Assembly: GCF_009389715.1 (NCBI RefSeq)
Contig: NC_052393.1
Location: 930,001-994,000 of the forward strand
DNA from: Phoenix dactylifera
Taxonomy: Eukaryota; Streptophyta; Magnoliopsida; Arecales; Arecaceae
Direction: 5' to 3'
Length of the DNA: 64,000 nt
In this document: in pieces, positions 1 through 10,934 of the stretch
Position numbering within the stretch: the stretch's first letter is position 1
Layout: every line of letters starts with the position of its first letter
The notes under the pieces: model-generated
Database searches by the model: none
The model's input: only the letters and a program-made list of their open reading frames with translations
What the model was told of the DNA's origin: nothing
Made by a program: the position numbers and the translations under genes

Positions 1-830
1 CAAGGATCGAATCTGCAATGAGATTAACAATCTCATGGCTAAGTTGAATAAGGGCCAAACAAGAGTGCTCAACCTGAAATTAACCAAACTACTTAAGTTT
101 GTCGAGGCAATGTTCTAGACCAGATTGGATTCAAGCAAGTCTCATTTCAGGCCTGGTCAAGTCGGGCTCTATGATCGAGAAGGATCACCATACTTGATAT
201 GGACTACTTTGTACCATTTTAGCCACTATAGGTAGGGTTGAGTAGCGTCCATGAACAAGATTTGTCATATCGGGAGGCCAAGCTGTAAGCGAAACTTCCG
301 AAAGTCATAACTTGGTCATATAACGTCTAATTGAGATGAATTTTTTTTTAAAAAAAATCGGATAATTTTTTTAGAGTTACAGTGTGATGCCTTGTCTATA
401 GGAGGTGGCGCCCTTAGCGATTAGACCGAAATTCCATCGTTTGGGCTCTGAAACGGGCTGGTCAAACTGAAAATTTTCTGGAAAAAATTTTGACCGGATG
501 TATCTCTCATCCGAAAAGAATCAGGCAGAGCGATAAAAGAAAAAATTGATGTAGAAGTCGAGATCTACCTCTTGAAGAATTTTAGCTTTTTCAAGTTTAT
601 TTCTACTAGTCATATCTATTTTAGGAAGGCAGGTCTTGTTAGAATTAGAAAGAAAAAATTGACTCGAATTGTATAAGGGTGAACCTCACCATTATAAATA
701 AAGGTTGTGTATTTTGGTTTAAGAATCATCAATGAAAAAAAATAAGACTTAAATCATACTTTCGCAATTTAGGAGACTTAAAATCTTCTAAATTTAAAGT
801 TTATCATTATTTAGTGACCACTGTGTAATC
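1..830. repeat. Probable LTR-retrotransposon remnant
   Basis: A short open frame at the left edge (positions 2-118, about 38 hydrophilic residues, open to the left) is followed by non-coding sequence. That sequence resembles a plant LTR in layout: AT-rich text, a TATAAATA-like box near 694-702, and an A-rich stretch near 732-745. Only one end lies in the window, so I cannot pair it with a second LTR. The family is not identified. The assignment rests on general appearance only. Confidence 0.3.
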
Positions 831-1510
831 GTCGTCACTCCAAAACTAACATTTAGCAATCACACTTTCATTGCCGCCACTAAGAGTGCCACTATTTTCT
901 CCTTTAGTGGCTACCTTCTTATTGAAGCCACTAAATGTCCAACTTTTTTTTGAGGGCCTACTTCAGACACCACTGCAAAGGGCCATTTTGTGGCCGCCAT
1001 TCTTTAGCCGCCACTAATAGTGATCATTTAGTGTCCATCACTTTGTAGTCGGCACTCAAAACCTCACCTTTTGTGGGAGTCGGTAATGGCAGCCACTGAA
1101 GAGAATCAACCACTTCTAAATGTTCAAGTTTTTGTAAGAGTTGTGCCGCCACTAAATATTAGAAGCCAGTGATAACGTTCTTTATGATTGTCATAAAAGT
1201 GATCTATTTAGTACCTATATACTACGACCGCCATTAAAACTGTAAACTTTTTGCGGACCATAGATGACTGCCACAAAAATATGATATTTAGTGGCCATTT
1301 AGAATTGGTTGCCACTAAATATGGAACTTTATGTGGCAGTTATTTATGGCCGTCACTAAATGGCTTCATTTAGTGACCAATATTTTCTAGCCGCCACTAA
1401 AAGGCTTCTTGTATGGTGGCTATCTCTAGTTGTCTCTAGAAATACTATGTAGTAGGTAAAATTTTATGGCCGCCATTAAAAGAGGTCACTAAAATCTTTA
1501 TCGTAGCAGG
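830..1510. repeat. Degenerate subterminal-repeat cluster, CACTA-like
   Basis: More than a dozen imperfect copies of a short motif of the type TAGTGGC.GCCACTAAA occur in both orientations, spaced 30-80 bp apart. Dense inverted short repeats of this kind are typical of the subterminal regions of plant CACTA (En/Spm) elements. The right border near 1495-1507 ends in a weak match to a CACTA terminus. No intact terminus or target duplication is visible, so this is an old fragment. Positions 1510-1860 hold nothing recognisable. Confidence 0.45.
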
Positions 1511-1859
1511 GGCATATAGTTGTTCACGTTAACTAGGCACGAATAGCAACTTGAAAATTGATACGCAATGTGAAAATTCTTGATCTAGAACTTTTTTGCT
1601 CAAAAAAGTCTTATGCTTATTTCAACAAAAGTGTTCCCATTTTTAACTTAAAAAATATAATAAATATAATATATCCTAGTCTATGTGTAACAGATGTTGA
1701 TCTTTTATCGGACTACTGTACTAGCTAGTACATTAGCAAGAGCACAAGAGCGATCCGTCCGAATGATATTCAAGAGATATCTACTAATACAAGTTCTTTG
1801 AAATGGAACAAATAATAAAATGGAAGAGATTGTTTCCCTCCTAACTCTTGCCGTAGAAG

Positions 1860-2203
1860 GTCACTTCTGTCACTCTCGTATTTGAGCTCATTTTTATGGC
1901 TAATCCATTACAGGTCCAGCCCAGTCTCACTGGTGGGTTTCGAAGAACTTATCCGAAAACTTTGGGTCTGGACAAGTAACATTGACGCATTAACACAGGC
2001 CTCAAACTCTAGTGGCCTAGCTTTGTTTACAAGGTGGTCGAAAGACCTGAACAAGTAAACAGGTCCTCTGAGCCACAGATATCAAGCACTCTGTAGTTAA
2101 TCTAAATCTTAATCTTCCTCTCGCTAGTAGATGTAGGCAAAGGTTTTATCGCCTATTTCAAACAGGTTTGCGCTAATTGGTTGCCAAAGCTGACGAGGGG
2201 CAT
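1860..2203. repeat. Segment duplicated at about 30,145-30,595
   Basis: This stretch aligns almost continuously with 30,145-30,595. It shares the text around 'acaaggtggtcgaa.gacct' and the run through 'ggttgccaaagctga'. It carries no convincing ORF. Homology stops at about 2203, just before the MITE at 2219. It is one of several non-coding blocks copied around the WAK array. Confidence 0.6.
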
Positions 2204-2218
2204 ATGAAGATACTCTAT

Positions 2219-2687
2219 GGGCTCGTTTGGTTCGCGGGAAACATTCTCTCTCCTAAAAATATAATTTCTGGAAAGCAAATTCATAGAAAGAGAATGCCAG
2301 GGAAACGACTTTTGGCATGTTTGGTTGATCACGGAAAAGTAACAAATTTCCAAAGTACTTATGTTGGGTTGACCATCCACTTTCCTGAGAAAGTTATATA
2401 TAATTCCTATTATGTCCTTAATAAAAATTAGATCTTTAATGCTTCTTTAATACTGAAGGGTCTTTTTGGAGGAAAAAAAAATGAAGTTACTCTTGGCTCA
2501 TGGGAAAGTAACTTTCCCACATTTCTCATAGGAAAGATTTTTTCATTAAATGTGGGAATCATATTCCATAGGAATACAACTTTTTCGTCTCTCTTCTTTG
2601 AAAACTCCAACCAAACAAGAGGCATCTTATTACTTTTTTTGTCGACCAGACTTTTTTTCTTTCTTGTTCCGTGAACCAAACGAGCCC
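2219..2687. mobile_element. MITE with terminal inverted repeats (469 bp)
   Basis: The left end GGGCTCGTTTGGTTCGCGG (from 2219) is matched by an inverted right end finishing at 2687, whose reverse complement reads GGGCTCGTTTGGTTCACGG. About 20 of 22 terminal bases agree. The interior has further palindromic text (2490-2570) and no transposase. The GGGC.CGTTTGG terminus is common in plant hAT and PIF/Harbinger MITEs. A clean target duplication is not visible (flanks TAT and GAT), so the superfamily is left open. Short ORFs within it are not genes. Confidence 0.75.
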
Positions 2688-2689
2688 GA

Positions 2690-2950
2690 TAGGAGATGTG
2701 GCCGCGTTAGTGATTCCAATTACAAGGATTTTAGTGTTGGGCCTGGCCAGCTAAAGATACCATGTTTCGGCCAGTTATTTCGTAGCTCGGCCTTTAAGCT
2801 TCGGCCCGTTTCAAGTAGAGCCCCTTCTCGGCAACAGAACGGGTAGCTGCAGAGCAGCGAAGAAGGACCCAAGTCGCTCAACCCGATTGGACCAAGATGG
2901 TCTAGATTGGACTTGACAAAAATTATACATAGATCCGTACTTATAATATA
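2690..2950. other. Non-coding, no recognisable feature
   Basis: GC-richer text follows the MITE (2740-2900). I see no gene, only short ORFs without family features. Confidence 0.4.
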
Positions 2951-3745
2951 TCAGAGAGGTATATGTTGTTTTAGGTTTCGTCTATCAAATTTTGCAAGTA
3001 AAATATTCTTAGATCTTCATGGATTGTTATTTTTCTCATACATCCCAAAGTAATTTGACTCCATTTTTTTTTCCAAAGAAAAATCCAATCCATCTCCTAT
3101 CCATGTCCCTAAAAAATAGGGTTCTTTAGAAAATCAAAAAAAAAAAAAACAATACTCTTTATCCAATCCGGATTTTATTTATCTTATCTCAAATTCTATA
3201 ATTTCTTATTAAATGTTGTTTTAATGTGTTGTGCACATTTTCCCTGCTAGCATATGCAACACATCTTTGAATTTAGTTTGCTGAGTGAATGAGTCCAATT
3301 TGGATCTAATATTAGATTGAAAAGCAATTTAAATCAATTTGTAGTCTACATTTGAGTACCCTGACTCAACCTACATGCCATTTTCAAGCCTTGGAGAAGG
3401 TTTTGGTGTCAAGATTTTTAAAGTCTAATTATCTTAGCTATCATGGGGGATGATCTATAGCTAGTTAAACTTGGATCGTAGTATTATCTCAATCAAGGCA
3501 GCAAGCTAATAAAATCCAGGAACAAATTTTGCAATATGCTCAAATGTCAATTGATGCATAGGAATAGAGATAGCAAAATACTAGCAAATATAGCAAAATT
3601 TGGATCAACTGCATGCGACTTTAGAAAAAAAAAAATTAGATTAATCTTTGCAGTCTTTGGTATTTGTGTACTAGTGATCATCTTTTTCATGTTTGGATGA
3701 AGAATTTTGCAAAGTTCTTTGTTCGTACTATCAGGTCCATTCACT
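2950..3745. repeat. Local direct duplication, unit 1
   Basis: This aligns with 4045-4520 plus 5343-5640. The shared text includes a T-rich segment, 'caacctacatg', and the downstream 'agctatcatggtggatgatc'-like run. Unit 2 is split by a LINE fragment. The unit is followed by a (TA)n tract at 3750-3771. No coding content is supported. Confidence 0.6.
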
Positions 3746-3749
3746 ATCA

Positions 3750-3771
3750 ATATATATATATATATATATAT
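3750..3771. repeat. (TA)n microsatellite
   Basis: About eleven perfect TA dinucleotides. Confidence 0.9.
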
Positions 3772-4044
3772 TAGGCCTCAAAACTAGCCAGCTCATTTGC
3801 ATCACTCGTTGACCTATTACTTTCTATAACATTTATGCGTGTGGGTGTATATATATAATATCTTAGGCTGGGCCGGACTGAGTCAGGCTATTTTTCAAAT
3901 TTTTCAGGCCAAGTTTGATTTTTTGATCGGTCTGCTTTTTTTTGCACAAGCCCATCCCACAAGTCTGTTTTTAGTGCCCAAGCTGCTAAATTTTGAGCTG
4001 GATGGGTCACCTAGCCTGTGATCAGTATAGATACCTACTTACCA

Positions 4045-5640
4045 TCTCAGAGATATATATATATTATTTTAGATTTTGTTTATCAAATTTTGTGATTAAA
4101 ATATTCTTAGTCCTCCTCTTCAACGAAAAGGTAAGATCAAGAAGATCTACGTGGGTTTTTATTTTCCTCAGACATGCCAGAGTAATCTGACTTTTTTTTT
4201 TTCAAAAAAATCCGATCCATATCCTTAAATAATTGGGTTCTTTTGAAAATTGAAAAAAAACGATGCTCTTTATCTAATCTGTGGATTTTATATATCTTAT
4301 CTCAGATTCTGTAATTTTTTATTACCAGATTTTTTTAACGTGCACTGTACGTTTTCCTTGCTAGTATATACAACACATCTTTTACTTGAAAAAAAAAAAT
4401 ACTACACATCTCCAACTTTGGTTTGCTGAATGAGTTAGACTTGGATATAATGTCGGACCTAAAAGCAATTTAAATCAAGTTGTATTTTACATTTGAGTAG
4501 CTAGACTCAACCTACATGTCGTTTAGGCTTCTTTTTATTTTTTCTTTTGCTAGACCGGGTGATTCATACAACACGTGTACGGATGCACCCAATAAAATAG
4601 GAAAACAAAATATCACGCAGCTCTCGAGGCAGCTCCACATTTTTCGCCCACAGGTTGCTACTAGCATAGTTAGCCACGTACGTGGCCATCCAATCCACAG
4701 CCCCGTTGGCTTTTTTAAACACATGCTTCGCCTGGACAACCCCTCCATCCCTCATCATCATCCAGATATCGCGAATCAAGGGACGGTCAGCAGCAACGAT
4801 CCTCGGACTCCCCTGGATCCAGCTGATGACCGTAGCCGAATCATCCTCCAAGATGATTGAACTAGCTGAGAGCACACGTTGAGCGTGGCGAAGATCCGCC
4901 CAGGTAGCTCTCAGCTCTGGACCAGGAACCGTGCAGTCAAATAACTGACAGCCTTCCGCTGCCACGACCCTGGAATTCGGATCCGTAATGACGAAACCCG
5001 CTCCATCCTTTGTGCCTCCATCCATCACCGACCCATCAAAATTAACCTTGAGGAAGCTTGGGGGTGGGGGTTCCCAGGTGAAAAACACTGTACGAAAAGC
5101 TGCCGAGGCAGAATGGAAACTCCAGATATCCTGAACTATCAAAAGTCCTTCTAAGGAGGAAACATGACTAATCTCTGCTGCCTGCGCCCGGGCGCTCTCC
5201 GCCACGAGCCTTGACGACATGCTCTGCTTGCTGAAAGTTTGAGTATTTCTTGCCAGCCATATCTGGTATGCTGTGCAGGTCGCTCTAACCGCCTCCTGAC
5301 ATGTCAATGGACTGCCTGACCACCAACAGATGGTCCGTAAAATGACGTTCAAGCTTTAGAGAAGATTTTGTTGCCATGATTTTAGTATTCTGATCATCTT
5401 AGCTATCATGGTGGATGATCCATAGCTAGTTAAATTAGGATCTCAGAATTATCTCAGTCAAGATGGCAGGCTAATAAAATCCAAAAAGAAATTTTGTAAT
5501 ATCCTTAAATATGAATTAATACATAGAAGAAGAGATACCAAAATACGGGCAAAATATAGGAATACTTGGATCAACTGCATGTTGATTTTAGAGAAAGTTT
5601 TTAAGGATTAATCCTTGAAGTCCTTTTTTTTGTAACTTTT
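4045..5640. repeat. Local direct duplication, unit 2 (interrupted)
   Basis: This is the second copy of the 2950-3745 unit. It is continuous with unit 1 up to about 4523 and resumes at about 5343, so the intervening 0.8 kb is an insertion that happened after the duplication. Positions 3840-4020 before it contain a GC-richer insert with no counterpart in unit 1. Confidence 0.6.
4524..5342 (-). mobile_element. 5'-truncated LINE fragment with RNase H domain
   Basis: A 262-codon frame reads on the minus strand (5352 to 4564). It shows the plant non-LTR RNase H (RVT_3) pattern: a PPPPSFLKVNFDGS entry motif, then ELRATWADL, then LEDDSATVI, which supply the usual Asp, Glu and Asp. These domains sit at the 3' end of plant LINEs. 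An A-rich stretch (T-rich on +) lies at about 4526-4546, where the 3' tail should be. Comparison with the duplicated unit at 2950-3745 shows the site is filled here and empty there. The flanks atgtcgtt (left) and atgacgtt (right) look like an imperfect target duplication. The reverse transcriptase part is missing, so the copy is dead. Confidence 0.8.
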
Positions 5641-5925
5641 TGGTACCAAAGGAATAAAGGATCCTCACACCATGCATGACGGCGAAACCTCGTGTATCCC
5701 ATCCGGCCGTTGTTTGGCATTTACACCTCGTATATCCCATTTTATATTTTCTTATACTTTCCTGGGCCGGACTTAAAAAAAATCCGGCCCACATGTGAAA
5801 TTTTATAATAATGGAATTAGAAAGTGTGCTATAATACCATATAAAAATCACCACTTCTCCTAAAAAATTAAACTGATAAAATAAGGTAAATTTATTTTTT
5901 TATATATTTTTTTACAAATAAGTCC
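5640..5925. other. Non-coding spacer
   Basis: AT-rich spacer. Part of it (about 5640-5720) resembles text at 12,300-12,360 and 28,290-28,335 (the 'ctcacaccatgc.ggacggc' motif), so it is a dispersed repeat. No gene is seen. Confidence 0.4.
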
Positions 5926-6705
5926 AGGTCCTCGAGGCATCAATTGTCATTCAATCATCTAAAGAGATATGAAATGTTGATAAAAAGAAATTCTGACTTT
6001 CACATGAGGAACTTGAATTAATGATGATAATTTGAGAAAGAAAACTCCATGTTTGACAGAGGAAAACAGTGAACCAAGAGTGGCAAATTGAGTAAACCTT
6101 CAGTCCATCTAGATCCTACAAATTGCACATATGACATATTTTGGTGCACCAAGAAAGTAACCCAGTTGAGATTTACCTCCCTTCTATAAGAATGGTAATC
6201 TCATCCAAGCTTCATGATAACAATGAGGTCAGGAAAAAAACAGGCTCTCATGTGAATCAATTATAGGCTAGTGGTATGTACCCAAATAGAAATTGCTGTA
6301 TTTTACTGTAGAAAGCTCCTTGATTGTGAAGAATTCACACCATAATGTTATTATTTGTAATGGTACAGAGCTTCTCTCAAAAAGATGTTTTAGCTTTTTG
6401 TAAAATCTAAAACAGTTCTCCGAAATTTTTACCAAACACCCTTATTTCATCTAAAAGTGCTTTTGGAGGGTCAGAAAGTGCTTTTTGGCCCTCCAAAAGC
6501 TCCCCCAAACGGGCCCTTAATATTCCCATCAAGGTTTCAATTTGAGATCATTGCTGAGAAGGCGGCCACCTTTTTGTTTAACATATTCCAGCTTGCCTGC
6601 AAGCATCTTATTTTAACACCAGTTGCATTTTATAGCTCTTCAAATCAACCTTTGATAACCAGTTCGCTTGGGAGGAATAATAATCATATACATGGAGACT
6701 AGATA
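5925..6705. repeat. WAK upstream block (WAK-1 copy)
   Basis: Positions 5925-6110 align with 30,960-31,210 upstream of WAK-3. Positions 6570-6705 align with 39,495-39,650 upstream of WAK-4, and more weakly with 35,310-35,410 and 44,990-45,090. The middle (6430-6520) ends in GGGCCCGTTTGGGGG on the minus strand and contains inverted copies of 'aaaagtgctttttgg', like one end of a hAT-type MITE. I cannot find its partner end. The block shows that the WAK genes were duplicated together with their upstream sequence. Confidence 0.6.
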
Positions 6706-6708
6706 TCG

Positions 6709-7951
6709 CACTACAGGAAATCTTAGCTTTTCCGACGCTAGAAAAAAGCATCGGAAAATTTTGGTTCAATGCCAAACTTTGCCGACGCTTCTAAAATGCA
6801 TCGGTAAATCTTGAGAATCGACAACGCTTAAAAACGTCATCAAAAGCTTGGCCAAATCCCTTTACAACTGCTCGCCCCCCTCTCCTTAGTCATCCTTACT
6901 CCCTCGATCAATGCCCTAGCTGCCCATGCGCCGACATCAATCTCTCCTCTACTCTCCTTCATCAATCTCTCATTCACCACCCCTCGTCTCCTCTCCTCTC
7001 CTCCTCCCTCCGGCGCCGACATCAATCCACCGCCTCCCCCTGCTCTCTCACCTCCATCTGGAGCCCCGATTGGCGTGCTCCGTTCCTCTTCCCCGCCGTC
7101 ATCGACCTCGCCCTCGTCTAAGGTAAATCTCCTCCTCCTCTTTTTAAAGCGTCGTCGGAGTTATATCTAGGTTTTGGGGGAGTTCCGACGACAAATCTTC
7201 CGATGGTAATGGGAAGGAGGAACGCTTCTCCTTCGTATGCAGTGAGTCTGGCGCCGACGCCATGAGGACCCCGGCTTCCACCGCTCTCAGGAGAGGTAGA
7301 GCTCTGCAGCCAGCGGAGATGGGTATCCGGTTTCTCTTCTTAGAGCAGGTAAAATTTCTTTCGATCATCCCTATCTCGCTGACCTCTTTCCTCTTGCCCT
7401 AAATCTATGTCTAAGTTTTTTCTTGGATCCAATCGCAGGACGGACCTGACATGGTGGGCGGAGATCCGGAGGTGCTCGTGGACGGCGGGTCTCGGTCTAA
7501 ATATTTCTTAGTAGGTTCTTCCCTTCTTTTCCTCTTCTTTTACTTCCGTTCCCCACTTTTTTTTTCCTTCTCAGATGCTAGATGCTAGATGGTGGCCTCA
7601 GGATCTCCACTTTCTTAGCTTCGAAGCCAAGGTTAGGACGGCCGCTGAGGGATCGAGCTCCGGCTCGTCTTCATCCTCGCTGACGGCTCGTCTACTGAAG
7701 AAAATAATTTTTTTAAAAAAAAATTAAGGCTAAAGCGACGCTTATAAGCGTCAGCTTTGAAGCTTTTAGCGATGCTTTTAGGCATCGCAGAAACCGACCT
7801 TTTACAATGCTTTTCAAAAATGTCGGAAAAAACTTTTTCTACGTAGGTATCGGCGACGCTTTGGGTAGCGTCAGACGGATCTTTACCGATGCTTATAAGC
7901 TTCGATAAAGAATGTAAAAAATGCCGGAAAAGAACATTTTTTTCTGTAGTA
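6709..7951. mobile_element. Non-autonomous CACTA (En/Spm) element, 1243 bp
   Basis: The left terminus CACTACAGGAAATC starts at 6709. The right terminus TTTTTTTCTGTAGTA ends at 7951, with the last base mutated from G. Both are flanked by the 3-bp target duplication TCG (6706-6708 and 7952-7954). Subterminal repeats containing GACGCTT and GCATCGG-type motifs occur in both orientations at 6730-6840 and 7730-7920. The allelic site upstream of WAK-4 (near 39,640-39,665) lacks the element, so an empty site is available within this window. The interior encodes no transposase. Its GC-rich part is described separately. Confidence 0.92.
6850..7700. other. GC-rich, exon/intron-like cargo of the CACTA element
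   Basis: The interior is clearly richer in GC and CT than its surroundings. It contains well-formed splice-like signals on the + strand: a donor GCAG|GTAAAA at about 7346-7352 with an acceptor ATCGCAG|GA ending at 7438, and a second pyrimidine-rich acceptor CTTCTCAG near 7574. No frame is long or recognisable across these junctions. This could be a captured host-gene fragment (Pack-CACTA style) or the relic of the element's own 5' exons. I cannot name the source gene. Confidence 0.4.
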
Positions 7952-8278
7952 TCGATCGAATGAACCGGTTTATATGGCAATGTATTACGACTACAATCTT
8001 GTCTACCATCAAACAAATGTACAAAAAGAAAATCCAAAATCCAAATGAAATAAAATTCTATTTGGGCATTAACTCGAGAAAAGATCAGCAGCAAATATGG
8101 GATAGTTGCGATTGAAAGAGAGTTCTAAAATTTTAATTATGTCTTGGTCTAACTATCCACTATACTATATACCACGATGAAAATATGTGCAATGACCTAT
8201 CACTTCCAGTTGAATTAATAGGTCAGCCTTCGGGTGTTGTTGTGGTCCTCCTCGTTACACGTCCCACTCCATCTCCAC

Positions 8279-8285
8279 TATATAT
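8279..8285 (+). promoter_or_regulatory. TATA box of WAK-1
   Basis: TATATAT lies about 100 bp before the ATG. It is kept at the same place in WAK-3 (31,337-31,344) and WAK-4 (39,974-39,980). The surrounding text ('agtggcgcaccaag.c') is also conserved, as expected of a shared core promoter. WAK-1 lacks the CACGTG found upstream of WAK-3 and WAK-4. Confidence 0.65.
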
Positions 8286-8380
8286 TTAGTGGCGCACCAA
8301 GACATATGTACCAACTCTAACTATTGGGAAATCGAGAAGCATCTTGATTTTATTTCATTAAAAGAGAGATTGAATAAAGA

Positions 8381-10934
8381 ATGAGAGTTACATTTATGGG
8401 AGAGTCCGGGAGAGGAGTCGTCGGAGGAGCAAAGCCATTCATGGGCGCAAGGATGCTGCTGTGCCACTCCCTCTTGACGGTACTGCTCATTGCAGCGACG
8501 GCATCGCCATTCAACAACACGCGGCCTGGCTGCCCAGCGACTTGCGGCGACGTTAGCATCCCCTACCCATTCGGCATCGGCCCGGACTGCTCCTTTCCAG
8601 CTCCTGGCTTCGCTCTTAGCTGCAACGACACTGGCAATGGCGTCTACAAACCCTTCCTCGCCGACGTCGAGTTCATCAACATAGACTTGCTGGCAGCCGA
8701 GGCTAGATTCTATTATCCGATATCCTGGCAATGCTACAACGCCACATACCACAATGTGTCGCGCAGACAATGGAGACTAGACTTCATCGGCGACCCATAC
8801 CGGTTCTCCCACTACAAAAACAAGTTCTTCGTTGTCGGGTGCGAGACCCTCGCGTACCTCAGTGGGCAGAACGAGAGAGATCGCTATGAGAGCGGATGCG
8901 TAACGGTCTGCAACAGCAGTGAGAGCCTGACAAACGGGTCATGCTCCGGCATCGGCTGCTGCCAGACCTCCATCCCCAAGGGAATCAACTACTATGATGT
9001 GATCTTCGATGGCAACTTCAACAACTCTCGGGCATTGGATTTCAATCCCTGCAGCTACGCCCTTCTGGCCGAAGCCGACTGGTTCCACTTCAGCACGGCT
9101 TACGTCACTACCAGCGAGCTCAATGACACGAACGGAGGGCGGGCGCCTGCAGTGCTGGACTGGGCCATCAGCAGCGAGACGTGCGAGGTCGCGAAGCGCA
9201 ACGGAACCTCCTATGCGTGCCACAGCGAGCACAGTGACTGCTTTAACTCCGCCAATGGCCCAGGATATAATTGCAACTGTTCCAGGGGCTACGAAGGCAA
9301 CCCCTATCTTCCCGATGGATGCCAAGGTCTATAATTACCTTCTCTCTCTGTGAGTATATGTGTCCTTCTCTGTGTTTCTGGAGCTGACCTTCTGATTTGC
9401 TGAACTGGGATATTAGATATTGACGAGTGCGCTCTCAAGTACCCATGCTATGGGACTTGCACCAACATACCTGGGGATTACAATTGTACATGTCCCCCAG
9501 GCACGAATGGGGACGCGAAAAAAGGAACCTGCAATCCCGACCAGGGAAGCCGCAGCAATCCTTTCTCATCGGTGAAATTGGTTATAGGTAATCCTTCCCT
9601 TAGCAATAAATTGCGGTTTCTACCGCTTCTATCAAGTTTCATTAGACATGCATCAAGCACAAACTTAAACGGTGCAGAGCATAGAACTAGGCTGCTTAAA
9701 ACTTTCAATCTCTCGTTTAGTATGGGAAAGGAATAAACATGAGGGAAAACCTCCTTGTTATTCGAACTCATGAATGATTTCTTTATCTGTCTATTTACAA
9801 TCTCCAGGCATTGTCGCTAGCACCAGCTTGGCCCTTCTACTCTTACTATGCATTGTCGTTTCCATGGTATATAATAGAAGAAAACTTATGAGGATAAAAG
9901 AGGAATACTTTCGGCGACATGGAGGGCAGTTGTTACTAGAAGAGATAAAGTCGAAGCAAGGTCTTGCATTTAAGGTATTTACGAAAGAAGAGCTAGAACA
10001 GGCGACAAACAACTTTGACAAGAACCGAATTCTTGGAGGTGGAGGCCATGGAACTGTCTATAAGGGAATACTGAATGACAACCATGCAGTTGCCGTAAAA
10101 AAATCAAAAGTAATTGATGATCACCAAAAGAAGGAATTTGGGAAGGAGATGGTTATTCTTTCTCAGATCAACCATAAGAATGTGGTGAAGCTCTTGGGAT
10201 GCTGTCTGGAGGTGGAAGTCCCTATGTTGGTTTATGAATTTGTTTCCAATGGAACCTTATTCCAGTTAATCCATGCCAGGAATAGGACATCCCACATTTC
10301 ATTGGATACCCGTTTGGAGATTGCTTCACAATCCGCGGAAGCCCTTGCATATCTACATTCATCAGCATCCCCTCCAATCCTTCATGGAGATGTCAAGTCT
10401 TCCAACATACTTTTAGATGACAACTACAATGCAAAGGTGTCGGATTTTGGAGCTTCAATGTTGGTGCCAAAGGATGAAACTCAGTTTGCTACACTAGTTC
10501 AGGGGACTTGTGGTTACTTGGATCCTGAATACCTACAAACATGCCAATTAACTGATAAAAGTGATGTTTATAGTTTTGGGGTTGTTCTTTTGGAGCTCCT
10601 TATCAGAAAGAAGGCTGTTTATTTTGAAGGATCTCGTGAAGAAAGGAGCCTCTCATCAAGTTTTTTATCTGCCATGAAGGAGGATCGACTTCTACAGATT
10701 TTGGACGATCATATTAAAAATGAAGAGGATATGGAGTTGGTACAAGAAGTTGCTGAGCTAGCAAGGCGATGCCTCAATGTTAGGGGTGAAGATAGGCCTA
10801 CGATGAAGGAGGTGGCCGATGATCTAGATCAGTTAAGAAAATTCAAGCAGTCATCAAGCTACACTGAAAATGAAATCTCTGAGTGCTATAGTATAGAAAA
10901 GAAAGCAGGGATAGAAATAGAATGTGGTAGATGA
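8381..10934 (+). CDS. WAK-1, wall-associated receptor kinase (747 aa)
   Basis: Predicted plasma-membrane receptor kinase. Exons 8381-9326, 9417-9587 and 9808-10934 join in frame: GCCAAG|GT, TTAG|ATATTGAC, ATAG|GTAATC, CCAG|GCATT. Order of parts: signal peptide (hydrophobic core about 26-42), cysteine-rich GUB_WAK-type region from Cys51 with the GIGPDC motif, WAK-associated C..GCCQ region, EGF-like repeat, calcium-binding EGF beginning DIDEC at residue 316, TM about 374-395, and kinase. Kinase landmarks are GGGGHGTVYKG (450-459), Lys470, HGD with catalytic Asp567, DFG at 585, GTCGYLDPEY, and DRPTMKEV. HGD in place of HRD makes it a non-RD kinase, a class often linked to immune signalling. Relative to WAK-4, about 18 residues of the C-terminal tail after FKQ are missing. 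Met1 is kept in WAK-3 and WAK-4; Met21 (8441) is an alternative start. Ligand unknown. Confidence 0.93.
9327..9416 (+). other. WAK-1 intron 1 with two competing donors
   Basis: The frame-keeping donor is the weak AAG|GTCTAT at 9327. About 23 bases downstream lies a much better match to the donor consensus (CTCT|GTGAGTAT, near 9350). Between them is an in-frame TAA (DGCQGL, then stop). Retention of the intron, or use of the strong donor, would therefore end the protein just after the first EGF repeat and leave a secreted ectodomain. The same layout holds in WAK-2 and WAK-3. Confidence 0.55.

Noticed and set aside
2153-2846. Several 75-98 codon frames around the MITE
   Set aside because: They lie within or across the inverted-repeat element and have no protein features.
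4512-4860. Plus-strand frames across the LINE RNase H fragment
   Set aside because: The coding signal (RNase H motifs) is on the minus strand.
8939-9325. A 128-codon minus-strand frame that recurs in all four WAK exon 1 regions (also 25,064-25,450, 32,000-32,386 and 40,628-41,014)
   Set aside because: It is the antisense shadow of the conserved GC-rich WAK coding sequence. It has no start context, domains or independent conservation.
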